Origin: Tolypothrix bouteillei VB521301
GTDB lineage: Bacteria; Cyanobacteriota; Cyanobacteriia; Cyanobacteriales; Nostocaceae
Assembly (NCBI RefSeq): GCF_000760695.4
Contig: NZ_JHEG04000001.1
Span: 5,586,204-5,650,203, forward strand
Direction: 5' to 3'
Length of the DNA stretch: 64,000 nucleotides
Part shown: positions 1-9,857 of the stretch, piece by piece
Layout: the number at the start of each line of letters is the position of its first letter
Position numbering within the stretch: the first letter of the stretch is position 1
The notes under the pieces: generated by a model
What the model saw: only the letters and a program-made list of their open reading frames with translations
Database searches by the model: none
Told to the model about the DNA's origin: nothing
Position numbers and translations under genes: made by a program

Positions 1-1
1 T

Positions 2-1174
2 GTTGATACGGGTACTTACTTTTCCTTTTGGGGTCAATTTTTTATGGCTCTTTTGGTCCAAATTGGGGGTTTGGGCTACATGACCACCACAACCTTTCTC
101 ATTTTGTTGATCGGTCGGAGATTTGAATTGCGACAAAAAATCGCTATCCAACAAGCCTTAGATCGACCGGGAATGCAAGGAAGCGTCCAAATAATTCGTT
201 CCATCATTGCCACTACCTTAATTTTTGAAATCACTGGAATATTTTTACTGCTACCTGCTTTTGTTCCAGATTATGGCTGGAGTAAAGGGCTTTGGCTATC
301 GATTTTCCACAGTATTAATTCTTGGAACAATGCAGGTTTTAGTTTGTTTCCAGATAACTTAATCAAATATCAATCATCGGTTTTAGTCGTTTTTGTTGTC
401 AGCGGGTTAATTATTTTTGGGGGCATCGGCTATCAAGTCATTTTAGAAGCTTTTGTTTGGCTGCGCGATACTTGGCAAAAACGACAACTAAAACTCCTGT
501 TTTCTTTAGATTTTAAGGTAGCAGTGAGTACAACTCTGGTTCTTTTAATTTTGGGAGCTATTGCATTTTTCTTTGTGGAACTTAGAAATCCCGCAACATT
601 TAGTAACCTCAGTTTTCCGGATAAATTATTAGTTGCTTGGTTTCAATCAGTGACACCCAGAACTGCTGGATTTAATACTATTGACATAGGCAAAATGACA
701 ACAGCAGGGTTATTTATTACTATTGCACTGATGTTTATTGGTGCCAGTCCGGGTGGAACGGGAGGTGGTATCAAAACAACGACGTTGAGAGTTCTTACAA
801 GTTGTACCAAGGCAATTCTTCAAGGCAAAGAAGAAGTTTTGCTCTACGATCGAAAAGTCGCAATCTCTTTAGTATTAAAGGCTGTTGGTGTTTTAATTGG
901 CTCAATTGGTACTGTCATTCTCGCTACGATATTGATTGCACTAACAGATCCAAAAATATCATTTATTCAAATTCTTTTTGAAGTCGTATCGGCTTTTGCA
1001 ACTGTAGGTCTCTCTACAGGAATTACAGGAAGTGTTTCTGTAGGAGCAAAACTGATACTCATAGTTACAATGTATATAGGAAGGGTTGGCGTTTTGCTGC
1101 TTATGTCGGCAATCCTTGGAGATCCGCGTCCTACTAACGTTCATTATCCTGAAGAAAATTTGCTTGTGGGCTAG
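2..1174 (+). CDS. ktrB: KtrB/TrkH-type potassium (or Na+-dependent K+) transporter, N-terminus outside window
   Basis: Membrane pore subunit for K+ uptake. The reading frame is open from base 2, and the codons before the first internal ATG (44) read as transporter sequence, so the gene begins left of the window. Three of the four TrkH/KtrB P-loops are visible: SWNNAGFSLF, TPRTAGFNT and ATVGLSTG, each with its filter glycine. Hydrophobic segments lie between them, and GASPGGTGGGIKTTT sits before the third. The next gene downstream is a KtrA/TrkA-type gating subunit, so the two should form one uptake system. KtrB versus TrkH is not fully settled because the N-terminus is missing. Confidence 0.9.
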   Translation, partial: VDTGTYFSFWGQFFMALLVQIGGLGYMTTTTFLILLIGRRFELRQKIAIQQALDRPGMQGSVQIIRSIIATTLIFEITGIFLLLPAFVPDYGWSKGLWLSIFHSINSWNNAGFSLFPDNLIKYQSSVLVVFVVSGLIIFGGIGYQVILEAFVWLRDTWQKRQLKLLFSLDFKVAVSTTLVLLILGAIAFFFVELRNPATFSNLSFPDKLLVAWFQSVTPRTAGFNTIDIGKMTTAGLFITIALMFIGASPGGTGGGIKTTTLRVLTSCTKAILQGKEEVLLYDRKVAISLVLKAVGVLIGSIGTVILATILIALTDPKISFIQILFEVVSAFATVGLSTGITGSVSVGAKLILIVTMYIGRVGVLLLMSAILGDPRPTNVHYPEENLLVG

Positions 1175-1506
1175 TTATATCATAAGGGAGATGATTCACA
1201 GTCAATACTCAATGCCTGATAAATAATTTACCAGAGTGATAAGATATAGTTGATTGGGCAGAAAATGAAAACCTTTAAAATTCGGTTATGCCGAATTTTT
1301 CTGGGAATATCCTAAGTGTGTAAATTATTCTCAGACTGTAAGTCTGGGGCTATATACAAAAGCCTCTTCCGCAAGCTAGAAGTAGTTCGCGCAGGCGGAT
1401 TTTGTTTGTACAGTCGCGATTTAGAAGATCGCATAATATTTTTGCACTCGTTAAGATGCTGCCGTTTTTCTCATAAAAAAAGCATTGTTAATTAAGGATC
1501 AAAACT
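1175..1506. other. ktrB-ktrA intergenic region
   Basis: These 332 bases hold the hairpin at 1277-1299 and a stretch around 1360-1410 (cttccgcaag, gttcgcgcaggcggatt) that resembles repeated intergenic sequence common in Nostocales. No gene is seen. If the hairpin terminates transcription, ktrA needs its own promoter in the 3' part. Confidence 0.4.
1277..1299 (+). terminator. Hairpin after ktrB
   Basis: A perfect 9-bp stem, AAAATTCGG (1277-1285) with CCGAATTTT (1291-1299), and a 5-nt loop TTATG. It ends in a short T run about 100 nt after the ktrB stop. It resembles a weak intrinsic terminator. The stem is AT-rich, so function is inferred. Confidence 0.5.
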
Positions 1507-2202
1507 GTGAATTTGTCATCGTTGGGATTTTTTCGCAGTCTGCGTAAAGACAACCAGCAATTTGCTGTTATAGGGTTAGGTCGTTTTGGGCGTTCTGTCT
1601 GTTCAACTTTACATAAGTTTGGCTATGAAGTCTTAGCTACGGATATAGACGAAAAGCGGGTATCGCAAGCATTAACGGAGCAAATAACTGCTCATGCTTT
1701 GCAACTAGATTCAACAGAGTCAGCAGCACTCAAAGAAGCAGGAATTTTGGAATTTGATACGGTGATTGTGGCAATTGGAAATTACGTTCAGGAAAGTATA
1801 GTCACAACATTAAATGTCAAAGAGGGTGGTGTACCTCATGTTGTGGCAAAAGCTTCTAGTGAAGTTCACTGCAAACTATTACATAAAGTAGGAGCAGACC
1901 ACGTTGTCTTTCCTGAATATGAAGCAGGTTGTGCTCTAGCAAGAACTCTGACTAAGCCTTCTATCTTGGATAGATTTGACCTCGACCCAGATAACAGTAT
2001 CGTAGAAGTGATTGTACCTGATGAATTTCACGGCAAAACCATCGCGGAACTGCAACTTCGCAACCGCTATGGTTTGAATTTACTTGCTGTAAGTCAGGAT
2101 GGAAAATTTCAAATTAACCCCGACCCCTACAAGCGTTTTGAACGCGGTTCGGCGATGGTGGTTATTGGCTGCAACAAAGATATCAATCGCTTGCCAATTT
2201 AG
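1507..2202 (+). CDS. ktrA: KtrA/TrkA-type regulatory (RCK) subunit of potassium uptake
   Basis: Cytoplasmic gating subunit that binds nucleotide and assembles as a ring on the KtrB pore. Residues about 18-135 form a Rossmann RCK-N domain with the motif VIGLGRFGRSV, followed by an acidic strand end (ATDID). Residues about 145-230 form the RCK-C (TrkA-C) domain. The length (231 aa) is normal for KtrA, about half of the duplicated E. coli TrkA. The start is GTG after AAGGATCAAAACT, which gives a weak ribosome site. It follows the membrane subunit on the same strand. Confidence 0.92.
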   Translation: MNLSSLGFFRSLRKDNQQFAVIGLGRFGRSVCSTLHKFGYEVLATDIDEKRVSQALTEQITAHALQLDSTESAALKEAGILEFDTVIVAIGNYVQESIVTTLNVKEGGVPHVVAKASSEVHCKLLHKVGADHVVFPEYEAGCALARTLTKPSILDRFDLDPDNSIVEVIVPDEFHGKTIAELQLRNRYGLNLLAVSQDGKFQINPDPYKRFERGSAMVVIGCNKDINRLPI

Positions 2203-2322
2203 GGGGATAGGGGGACAAGGAAGACAAAGAAGAAATACTGGCAACACATTATCATCCCCATTACCCTATCTCCGGAGGAAAACCCTACCTTCCCCAATCC
2301 ATGCATCCACCCATCCAAAATA

Positions 2323-3471
2323 TTATTGGCCTAAATTGAATGTTGGTTCTTCAACCCGAATGGGTACACTGTCGTTATTGCTTTGTGGTTCAGTGGGAGT
2401 TTCTGTTGGGGTTGGTGTTTCTTGTTCGGGTACCGCTACAGTGCTAGTAGGCGTTTGAGTAGGCGCAGTATTTTGAGTTTGACCGACCTGAGTTTTTTTG
2501 TATGCTGCTAGTTGGACAATTTGCTGCATCAATTGCTCTACTTTACTTGCCTGCTCGATGTTACCTTGTTTGCGGTAGCGATCGCGAGCTGATTTCAACG
2601 CTCCATGGGCTTTCTTATAGTCGCCCTGATTGTACCAAGTCACTCCAAGGTTATAGTATGCTTCAGCATTGTTGGGAATTCGACGAATGGCTTGCTGATA
2701 AACAGCGATTGCTTCTAATGCTTGACCCTGGTTTGCCATCAAACCTGCCATGTTATTGTAAGCTTCAGCGTTTTCAGGATTGATTGCTAAAACTTTGCGA
2801 TAGGCTGCGATCGCTTCAGTTGTTTGTCCTTTTTGTTCTAAAGCTTTTGCTAAGTTAGAGTAAGCGTTAATATTGGTGCTATCTAAATTAACGGCTTGTT
2901 GGTATAGAGCGATCGCTTCATCCACTTGTCCGAGTTCATACACTGCTAACCCCTGATTGTAGTAAGCAGACGCCATGGTTGGGTCGATCACTATAGCTTG
3001 ACGATAAGCAGTTATAGCCGCCTCTTTCTGTCCTTGTTTGTGTAGCGCTAATCCAATGTTGTAGTAAGCTTCGCCAAGATTGGGGTTAATTCTAATTGCT
3101 TCACTAAACTCTTGCACTGCTGCATCCAAGCGATTTTGCTGCAACATGATACTACCTAAGTAATTGTAAGCAGCAGCTATATTTGGATCTCGCTGTAACG
3201 CTTGACGCAAAGCAGTCTCCGCCGCCTGAAAGTCTTTGTAGTTGTAGCGCATAACTCCTTGCTGGAACAAGCTTGCTGCTTCAAGATTCTGAGAAGGAAC
3301 AAAAGTTTCAGCAAGTAGCTTGGTTTGAGAAGTAACCATCAATGATGGTGTGACTGCCAAAAAAGCAGAGAGAGTTAAGAGAAGCCCGAAAGTTTGCTTC
3401 CGGCGATTTTGATGAAGACCTACTCTTAAGAAACCGAAAAACCACTGACAAACTTGATATTTTTGAGACAT
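2323..3471 (-). CDS. TPR-repeat protein with N-terminal membrane/signal segment
   Basis: A scaffold protein of 382 aa. After a basic N-terminus (NRRKQ) there is a hydrophobic segment at about 28-48 ending in ALA/VTS-like residues, which looks like a signal peptide or anchor. Seven consecutive 34-residue tetratricopeptide repeats follow (about 65-310), recognisable from the AYYNxG and AIxxYxxAIxxxP pattern. The last 60 residues are Thr/Pro/Gln-rich low complexity. The fold is certain; partner and process are unknown. It is likely periplasmic or membrane-attached. Its 3' end faces ktrA, which is convergent. Confidence 0.85.
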   Translation of the reverse strand: MSQKYQVCQWFFGFLRVGLHQNRRKQTFGLLLTLSAFLAVTPSLMVTSQTKLLAETFVPSQNLEAASLFQQGVMRYNYKDFQAAETALRQALQRDPNIAAAYNYLGSIMLQQNRLDAAVQEFSEAIRINPNLGEAYYNIGLALHKQGQKEAAITAYRQAIVIDPTMASAYYNQGLAVYELGQVDEAIALYQQAVNLDSTNINAYSNLAKALEQKGQTTEAIAAYRKVLAINPENAEAYNNMAGLMANQGQALEAIAVYQQAIRRIPNNAEAYYNLGVTWYNQGDYKKAHGALKSARDRYRKQGNIEQASKVEQLMQQIVQLAAYKKTQVGQTQNTAPTQTPTSTVAVPEQETPTPTETPTEPQSNNDSVPIRVEEPTFNLGQ

Positions 3472-3540
3472 GACTGGCAGACCTGCATTTATGCTATAGG
3501 CTTATAAGTCAGGTTACCCAGAACAAAATTTAAAATTAAC

Positions 3541-3586
3541 TTGTTAGTTGTTAGTGGTTAGTAGTTTTACCAGTAACAACTAACAA
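3541..3586 (-). terminator. 13-bp inverted repeat between queA and the TPR gene
   Basis: TTGTTAGTTGTTA (3541-3553) is repeated as its exact reverse complement at 3574-3586 with a 20-nt gap, just beyond the queA stop (3594). The stem is long but AT-rich and lacks a clear U tract. It could be a transcript end or part of the TTAGTTG-type heptamer repeats found in these genomes. Confidence 0.4.
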
Positions 3587-3593
3587 CCAACAA

Positions 3594-4784
3594 CTAACCA
3601 CTCACCATCTGTGGCAAAATCAACATGGCATCCCCGAAAGAATAAAAGCGGTAACCAGAAGCGATCGCCTCTTGATAAACACTTAACAATTTTTGCCGAC
3701 CAATTAAAGCACTCACTAACATTAACAAACTAGAACGCGGTAAATGAAAGTTAGTAATCAAACCTTCAACAACGCGCCATTGATAGCCGGGATAGATAAA
3801 CATATCCGTCTTACCACAAAATGGTTTGAGTTCTCCTTGAGAAGCTGCGCCTTCAAGTGCGCGTACTACTGTTGTACCCACAGCAATAATCCGACCACCA
3901 GAGGCTTGAGTCATGCGGATTTTTTCTACTGTTGCGGAAGGGACTTCAATCCATTCTTCATGCATTTTGTGGGTTTTTATATCTTCCACTTCTACAGGAC
4001 GAAATGTCCCCACTCCTACATGCAGTGTCACAAATGCTTGCTCGATACCGCGCTGTTGCAAGCGATCTAATAATTCTGGAGTAAAATGTAAACCCGCTGT
4101 AGGAGCTGCAACAGCGCCCGGATGTTGTGCGTATACTGTTTGGTACTGCTCGCTCTTAGCTTCAGAAGCTGTAATGTAGGGTGGTAGAGGAACTTCACCA
4201 AATACGTCTAATAATTGCACTAGAGATGTTCCTTCTGGCAAATCAAATTGCAACAACCGCCCTCCAGTTGTTTCGTCTTTGTCTACAACTGTAGCTGCGA
4301 TTTGGCGCGGAACTTGGGAGAAATCTTTGTTATTCCCAATTTCCCATCCCTTATCCCCGCTCTTTATTCTTGGTTCAAAAACTATCTTGGTTCCAGGTTT
4401 AAAACGCTTTCCCGGTTTAACTAGAGTTAACCAGCAATTATGCTGTCGTTCTTCTAGAAGTAAAACCTCTATTTCTGCACCCGTTTGTTTGTAACCGTAT
4501 AATCGCGCAGGAATGACTCGCGTATTATTCATTATGAGTAAATCCCCGGATTGCAGTAACTCAGGTAAATCGCAGAAAATATGATGTTGGGGAGCCGCTT
4601 CCAATCCGGTCTTTGGATCGACCACTAGCAACCTAGAACGATCTCTCGGCACTACAGGATTTTGGGCAATTAATTCTTGCGGTAATTCATAGTCGTACCC
4701 CGCCAAACAAGTATCTAATTCCGTGTCTTCCTTGTTAGCGTTAAAGGCAGCGTCGTAGTTGTTTCTAGTTGATGGTTCCTGCAT
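3594..4784 (-). CDS. queA: S-adenosylmethionine:tRNA ribosyltransferase-isomerase (queuosine pathway)
   Basis: Transfers and isomerises the ribosyl group of SAM onto 7-aminomethyl-7-deazaguanine in tRNA, giving epoxyqueuosine. Recognisable family blocks are [12 protein letters not shown] at the N-terminus, [42 protein letters not shown] and [16 protein letters not shown]. At 396 aa it is longer than the usual 340-360 aa. The extra length is an N-terminal extension of about 25 residues and a polar insertion around 125-160. The true start may lie slightly inside, but the upstream ATG is in frame and plausible. Confidence 0.95.
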   Translation of the reverse strand: MQEPSTRNNYDAAFNANKEDTELDTCLAGYDYELPQELIAQNPVVPRDRSRLLVVDPKTGLEAAPQHHIFCDLPELLQSGDLLIMNNTRVIPARLYGYKQTGAEIEVLLLEERQHNCWLTLVKPGKRFKPGTKIVFEPRIKSGDKGWEIGNNKDFSQVPRQIAATVVDKDETTGGRLLQFDLPEGTSLVQLLDVFGEVPLPPYITASEAKSEQYQTVYAQHPGAVAAPTAGLHFTPELLDRLQQRGIEQAFVTLHVGVGTFRPVEVEDIKTHKMHEEWIEVPSATVEKIRMTQASGGRIIAVGTTVVRALEGAASQGELKPFCGKTDMFIYPGYQWRVVEGLITNFHLPRSSLLMLVSALIGRQKLLSVYQEAIASGYRFYSFGDAMLILPQMVSG

Positions 4785-4970
4785 TTATAGTTCACATCTT
4801 TATCAAATTTTTAGCAGTCACAGGTTGCGGTTTACTGGATACTAGTAAACTCCACAAGCAAAATTGGGTAAACCTCCCCATGGAAAAACGGGGGCTTCTA
4901 CCCTAGCAAGGATTGGGGTCGATCTACAAATAATAGATATGTAGGGTTAGCTTTGATCCCAAGCACCAAG

Positions 4971-5360
4971 ATGGAATACTTGTATTACCTGGCCAATGCC
5001 AGTTTAACTCTGAGGGTTGTTCAATTCTTGCATGGCAGACCCCAGATACCCGTTTCATTCGTCACCGTAATTCATCAAATTGATGGTTGGGTGGTTAGGA
5101 TCAAACTAAAGGGTCGCATTTCAGCTCAAGTTGATGGTGATTTTCAAGCTTTCTTAAATGAACTAGGCATTAGTTACGAGCCACCAATGCGAGTGCAAAT
5201 GGCACTTTGGAGTTTGGAAGCAGGACAATGCCCTGTTGATGTGATGCGCCGCTATCAAGTAGCGATCGTTTCTCACGGAAATCCAGAGAAAGAGGAAATT
5301 GAGGCATTTCGACAGCAGTTTGTCCGAGGTTTGGGCTATTGCCCAGAAACATTGGCATGA
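4971..5360 (+). CDS. Conserved cyanobacterial protein of unknown function
   Basis: About 129 aa, starting at ATG 4971 (MEYLYYLANA). A TTG six codons upstream is open but less likely. No catalytic motif is visible. The middle reads as alternating strands and helices (VRIKLKGRISAQ), and the C-terminal part (ALWSLEAGQCPVDVMRRYQ) looks helical. No signal peptide or membrane segment is seen. A 7-bp inverted repeat (GTTTACT 4830-4836 / AGTAAAC 4844-4850) lies in the upstream spacer. I do not recognise a function; codon use resembles the neighbours, so it is probably a real core gene. Confidence 0.6.
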   Translation: MEYLYYLANASLTLRVVQFLHGRPQIPVSFVTVIHQIDGWVVRIKLKGRISAQVDGDFQAFLNELGISYEPPMRVQMALWSLEAGQCPVDVMRRYQVAIVSHGNPEKEEIEAFRQQFVRGLGYCPETLA

Positions 5361-5464
5361 TTGCTGTTTTAGTTCGCAATCCTGCCAGATTATTTGATTG
5401 GTTGTTAGTCACTCGTAGCAGGTAATTGATGATTTTAAAGTTTTTGTTTGTTATCCTTTACCTG

Positions 5465-5983
5465 CTACCAACTGCTCGAAACATCAAAAGCTGCTGGAAT
5501 GTATTCATATAGTGTTAATTTATACTTACTCTCTAGAGAGAGCCTTTGCTTTTCTTGAGCCTTTTTCACTGTAAGTGGCTCTTGTGGTGTCTGTTGATAA
5601 CCAACAATAGCAACATCAAATCGGCAAGAGTAGTTTGCTTTTTCAGGATATTTAGCCAAAAACATAAGAGCAGTACGCCAAAGTTTTGCTTGTTTTCTTT
5701 GCGTTACAGCAATTCTTCCTCCTGCGTCCCAATTCAGTTGACTGCGTGTTTTCACTTCAACAAATGCCAAAAGAGGTGATGAGCGGGATGGGGGGAGAAC
5801 TTTTTTCCTATTTTCTGCATCTAGTCCTTCTTCGTTAAATTGGGCAATAATATCAATTTCTCCCCTAGAGTAACGCCATCGGCGATGCAAGATCGTCCAG
5901 CCTTGAGATTCCAACCAATTAACAACTAGGTCTTCTCCTGCGATACCTATACGGGGATAATGAGATGGAGGATGGTTTGCCAT
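5465..5983 (-). CDS. YraN/UPF0102 family endonuclease-fold protein
   Basis: A 172-aa member of the YraN family, which has the Holliday-junction-resolvase-like restriction-endonuclease fold. Diagnostic residues are GEDLVVNWLESQGWTIL near the N-terminus, RYSRGEIDIIAQ with its catalytic-type Glu-Ile-Asp (about residue 42), and LAFVEVKTRS, the E-x-K element (about residue 76). A polar insertion separates the two, making it longer than the typical 120 aa. The physiological substrate is not established. The start lies 16 bp from the divergent pentapeptide gene, so both promoters must overlap the opposite coding start. Confidence 0.85.
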   Translation of the reverse strand: MANHPPSHYPRIGIAGEDLVVNWLESQGWTILHRRWRYSRGEIDIIAQFNEEGLDAENRKKVLPPSRSSPLLAFVEVKTRSQLNWDAGGRIAVTQRKQAKLWRTALMFLAKYPEKANYSCRFDVAIVGYQQTPQEPLTVKKAQEKQRLSLESKYKLTLYEYIPAAFDVSSSW

Positions 5984-5999
5984 TAGTAAAAAATTGACG

Positions 6000-6515
6000 A
6001 TGACTAGGTTAAGAAATCGGATTTGGGCAAGGATAGTCTGTATACTGCTTTGGGCAGTCGTATTTATAACAACCCCTGTAACTTGTGCGGTATTTGCACC
6101 ACAAGCAATAGCACTTGACTACAACAAAGAAAACTTGGTAAATCAAGATTTCTCTGGACGTGACCTCACAGATTCCAGCTTTTCTCATGCCAATCTCCGT
6201 TACAGTAATTTGAGTCACACCAACTTAAACGGTGTTAGTTTTTTTGCTGCTAATCTCGAATCGGCAAATTTAGAGAGTGCAGATCTCACAAATGCGACTT
6301 TAGACTCAGCCCGTTTGAGCAAAACAAATTTGACTAACGCAGTTTTAGAAGGAGCCTTTGCTGCCAATGCCAAATTTGATGGTGCTATTATCGACGGAGC
6401 AGATTTTACTGATGTACTGCTACGTAAAGATGAGCAAGAGAAATTGTGTAAGGTAGCGCAAGGCACTAATCCAACCACAGGACGCAACACTCGCGATACT
6501 TTATTCTGTCGGTAG
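6000..6515 (+). CDS. Exported pentapeptide-repeat protein (thylakoid-lumen type)
   Basis: 171 aa from ATG 6000; a TTG two codons earlier is also open. A basic start (RLRNRIWAR) precedes a hydrophobic segment and an AIALD cleavage-like site near residue 38, so export is likely. Residues about 50-135 are A(D/N)LxX pentapeptides (ANLESANLES, ADLTNATL) that form a right-handed beta helix. The C-terminus has two cysteines (EKLCKVAQ and LFCR) around a TNPTTGRNTRDTL segment, a pattern of lumenal pentapeptide proteins that suggests a disulfide. The role is unknown. Confidence 0.8.
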   Translation: MTRLRNRIWARIVCILLWAVVFITTPVTCAVFAPQAIALDYNKENLVNQDFSGRDLTDSSFSHANLRYSNLSHTNLNGVSFFAANLESANLESADLTNATLDSARLSKTNLTNAVLEGAFAANAKFDGAIIDGADFTDVLLRKDEQEKLCKVAQGTNPTTGRNTRDTLFCR

Positions 6516-6603
6516 TTCAAGCTAAATTCTGGCTTGGAGTTAGAATAGCTCACTCTCGTGCTTAGTTATAATTTCTTCTACTAAGGTAGCAAAAGAAACT
6601 AAG

Positions 6604-7842
6604 CTATGACGAGCGACGCAAAGAGGGGAGTTGAAACTCAATTTGCTGCTGAATGAATCGAACTACGTTGGCGCGATCGTACTTTTTCATAGCTGTTGCA
6701 CGAGCAGCGCTCCCCAAGCGATCGCACAAATCATAATTCTGCAAAAGTTCCAAACAAGCTTCGGCAAACTCTTTGGGATTGTCTCGCATCAAAAATTCTT
6801 GTCCGTCTTTGAATTCCAATCCCTCAGAACCCACACGAGTCGCAACTATTGGTTTGCCATAAGCAGCCGCTTCAACCATTTTGACCCGTGTTCCTCCTCC
6901 TGATAAGATAGGGCAACAAACAACTCGTGCTTGCTGATAAAGTTCAGGCAAATTATCCACAAAGCCAGCAAATTCAACACCAGGTACACCTTTGTTGTAG
7001 CTGTGAATATTTTCTGGATAAGGTCCGGCAACAATCAATCGGGCATTGGGCATAGCTTTATGAATGTGAACCCATACTTTCTCAATTAAAAAGTTGGCTG
7101 CGTTGATATTGGGATAGTAGTTGTAACCTCCTAACATCATTAAGGTAGGTTCTAAAGTAATTATTTGTGGATTGGGAATTGCGATCGCATTTGGTATGCT
7201 GACGACACCGGGTACTCCCCAACGTCCTGTGAGGTAATTGCGATCGTGTTCCGAGCAAACAAAAGTGCGACGTGCTAGCTGAATTGCTTGCAACTCACCA
7301 CGTAACCGCGCTGGTACTTGCAAATAATAGAGTTGTGTAACCAGTCGAGTTGGGGGCTGTCGAATTTGGCGTATAAAACTAATGTGTTCAATATCATCTA
7401 AGTCGAGAAAAATAGGTGGTAAATCTTGCTGCACCTGCATAAGCGCACTCATTGATGAAAGCCGATGCACAAAAATAGCATCTGGCTTTCGACTCAAGCA
7501 TTGTTCAAGTGCTTGCATTTGTTGTGGCGTTACCAAGAAATCTGACTGTTGGAAAAAACTAAAAATACCACCCCACTGCTGCTTCCATTTAGGAAGAAAA
7601 TTGTCGTCTTCCTTCGGGCATAAAAATAGATTAAGCGGTGTTTGCCAATGCTGGGAAAGCTCACTTTCTGTTTGCGCGATCGCTTCTGGAGAAAGGTCAG
7701 TTTCCGGCGGTACAAAAAACAACATATCAAGTTGACCGAGCAATTTAATAGCATCAATAAACATTGACATCCGTTTATAGATACCTAAAGTACTCTTGCT
7801 TAAATCTTCAGGAAAATGAATAGAGATAAAAAGAATTCGCAT
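6604..7842 (-). CDS. Glycosyltransferase family 4-like
   Basis: A 412-aa GT-B fold enzyme. The N-terminal half starts with MRILFISIHFPEDLSKS, the acceptor-side Rossmann strand. The C-terminal half has the nucleotide-sugar region GGYNYYPNINAANFLIEKVW, ARLIVAGPYP, VEFAGFVDNLPELYQQ and GGTRVKMVEAAAYGKPIVAT, which carries the EAxAxGxPVV-like signature. It is probably cytoplasmic or membrane-peripheral in polysaccharide or glycolipid synthesis. It is not in an obvious sugar operon, so donor and acceptor cannot be named. Confidence 0.85.
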   Translation of the reverse strand: MRILFISIHFPEDLSKSTLGIYKRMSMFIDAIKLLGQLDMLFFVPPETDLSPEAIAQTESELSQHWQTPLNLFLCPKEDDNFLPKWKQQWGGIFSFFQQSDFLVTPQQMQALEQCLSRKPDAIFVHRLSSMSALMQVQQDLPPIFLDLDDIEHISFIRQIRQPPTRLVTQLYYLQVPARLRGELQAIQLARRTFVCSEHDRNYLTGRWGVPGVVSIPNAIAIPNPQIITLEPTLMMLGGYNYYPNINAANFLIEKVWVHIHKAMPNARLIVAGPYPENIHSYNKGVPGVEFAGFVDNLPELYQQARVVCCPILSGGGTRVKMVEAAAYGKPIVATRVGSEGLEFKDGQEFLMRDNPKEFAEACLELLQNYDLCDRLGSAARATAMKKYDRANVVRFIQQQIEFQLPSLRRSS

Positions 7843-8025
7843 TGCTTACCTCTTGATTGGAATTGAATCTTCAGCGATCGACAACTGTGTTAATGACAAA
7901 CATTTTCTCATCTTAGAAGAATAGGGTAGACGTTAAATAAATGTTTGAACTGCAGATCTCACACCAGAGCGTAGAAGTCAATTCCTAAGATTTGAGAAAA
8001 TTTAAAATATTATCTGCAAACCAAT

Positions 8026-8055
8026 AAAAACCTCTCTACTAGCAAAGAGGTTTTT
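8026..8055 (-). terminator. Intrinsic terminator of rtcB
   Basis: AAAAACCTCT (8026-8035) pairs perfectly with AGAGGTTTTT (8046-8055) across a 10-nt loop. Read on the minus strand it lies 20 nt past the rtcB stop and its stem ends in five T residues, as expected for a rho-independent terminator. Confidence 0.7.
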
Positions 8056-8074
8056 AAAATAAAGTCGGTAGATA

Positions 8075-9514
8075 TCAAGCCTTAAAGGTCAAAACCGGAG
8101 TTAACCTTGCTACAACACTTACCATATCCGCCTGTACTTGCACATCAATCAAGGGTTGTATGGGTTTATAAGCAGCTGGCGCTTCTTCAATGCGGCGTTC
8201 TTCCCGCAACGTAATACAGTCTACGCCCGTTAATCCCAAAGCTTCTTCACTGTGAGATGCTCCTTTACGGCTCAGGTCAAAGCGTGAAAGCACTCTTCCC
8301 GCACCGTGGGAAGCAGACGAGCAAAAAGCGGAATTGCCTTTCCCCACGGCTAGAAATGATGGCGCACCCATGGAGCCCGGTATAATTACGGGTTGTCCTT
8401 CGTAGGCGGGACAAGCACCCTTGCGAGTCACCCATCCCGCACCCTCTCTCAATGTGATGTTGTGCGGTAAATCGTACACTAGTGGCGCGTCTGCGTCACC
8501 ATAGACTTCGCGCAAACGCAAACGCAGCAATTCTGCTAACAAAAGTCTGTTAACAAAACCATAATTAGCTGCTGTCGCCTCTGCTTGCAAATACTGAGTG
8601 ACAAGTTGGGGCTGAGAATGGACGGATAAAGGAAAAATACGAGAGTCTGGATACTTCAACCCTTTTTGCCAAGCGTCTTTCGCTTTGTCTCGCCACATTC
8701 CACCAATATACTTCCCTACATTCCGAGAACCAGAGTGAATCATGAAGGCAATTTGTCCTTCTTTAATTCCCCACGCATGGGCTAATGCTCTATTTTCTAC
8801 TCGTTCTACTCTTTGAATTTCAACAAAGTGGTTCCCAGATCCAATAGTTGCAAGCCCGCCATCGCGTACTAGCCCCTCTTCAGGGACTAATTCTTCAGGA
8901 GCAAGTTTCCAATCTCCCTCCATTGAACCGTTTAAGAAGATGCGATCGCCCTCTGCAAGCAGTTCATTAAGATCGGATTTGGCAAAACTCCCTGTAGGCT
9001 CCTTAAACATGGCATCAACCCAACCAAGAACACCATGCTGAAACAATGCTCGCATAGTACGAGCAGTCATGGTTACATCACGGGTTCCAAAAAAGTAGTC
9101 CCCTTTCATGCGTTCTACAAACTGGTTGCGCTTTGCCAGAAACTGGTCAATTGTCAGGTTGGCAACGTGCAAGCGCATTCCACAGTTTATATCTGAACCG
9201 ACAGCACTAGGAATGACTTGACCGATTGTTTCAATAACTGAACCAATGGCAATCCCGGCGTCACCGGGATGAAAATCCGGTGTTGCACAAGCACGACAAA
9301 CACATCCACCAGCAGGATGGCTCACGCTGGCTAAGTTTGCTAGTTGTTTGAGCGCCTTTGCTTCTACGGGAAAACCTTCTGGAAGCAATACTTCTGCTAC
9401 AGGTGCATCAGGAGTATTGGATAAACGAATAGAGTACGTATTGTTGTTGTAACTGACATCAAGCCCTTGCTTGGCTAGAGCTTGCAAAAGTCGTTTTAAA
9501 TTCTTTGGCTGCAT
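8075..9514 (-). CDS. rtcB: RtcB-family RNA ligase (3'-phosphate/5'-OH)
   Basis: Joins RNA 2',3'-cyclic phosphate or 3'-phosphate ends to 5'-OH ends using GTP and Mn2+. The family metal and guanylation motifs are present: CATPDFHPGDAGIAIGS, PSAVGSDINCGMRL (Asp and Cys metal ligands, about residues 108-111), GSGNHFVEIQ, MIHSGSRNVG, DLPHN, IIPGSMGAPSFL and SASHGAGRVLSR, whose His (near 400) is the expected guanylated residue. Length 479 aa is normal. No rtcA, archease or rtcR-like gene is adjacent, so its local role (RNA repair versus tRNA processing) is open. Confidence 0.93.
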   Translation of the reverse strand: MQPKNLKRLLQALAKQGLDVSYNNNTYSIRLSNTPDAPVAEVLLPEGFPVEAKALKQLANLASVSHPAGGCVCRACATPDFHPGDAGIAIGSVIETIGQVIPSAVGSDINCGMRLHVANLTIDQFLAKRNQFVERMKGDYFFGTRDVTMTARTMRALFQHGVLGWVDAMFKEPTGSFAKSDLNELLAEGDRIFLNGSMEGDWKLAPEELVPEEGLVRDGGLATIGSGNHFVEIQRVERVENRALAHAWGIKEGQIAFMIHSGSRNVGKYIGGMWRDKAKDAWQKGLKYPDSRIFPLSVHSQPQLVTQYLQAEATAANYGFVNRLLLAELLRLRLREVYGDADAPLVYDLPHNITLREGAGWVTRKGACPAYEGQPVIIPGSMGAPSFLAVGKGNSAFCSSASHGAGRVLSRFDLSRKGASHSEEALGLTGVDCITLREERRIEEAPAAYKPIQPLIDVQVQADMVSVVARLTPVLTFKA

Positions 9515-9857
9515 GAAAACTCCAAATTCAGCAGTGAGAAGAGTGCGTTACGTCAAATTTCATAAATCATGAAAATAAGACTCAGAACTTATCACTCTGA
9601 ACTCAATGGCTTTGTTTTTTGAAGAGGTTTAGGAGACTTAGGTTCAGCAGCCGCGTCTCAACAAAATAGTGGAAGTCGTTTTCCCAGAAATTGTGGGAAG
9701 ACGACAGGAGAATTCCTACTTATGTCTGTGCTACATTAATAACACAAAAATTTTCGAGTAGCAAGCTCTTTGTATTTGTGATTCCTATTTTGCCACAAAA
9801 TATGTATTTTGAGTATTTTCAACTATTGCCAAATAGAGTTTATTGTCATTCAAAAAA

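Noticed and set aside
2099..2458. 119-codon frame overlapping the ends of ktrA and the TPR gene
   Set aside because: It is out of frame with both well-supported genes and its sequence has no protein-like pattern.
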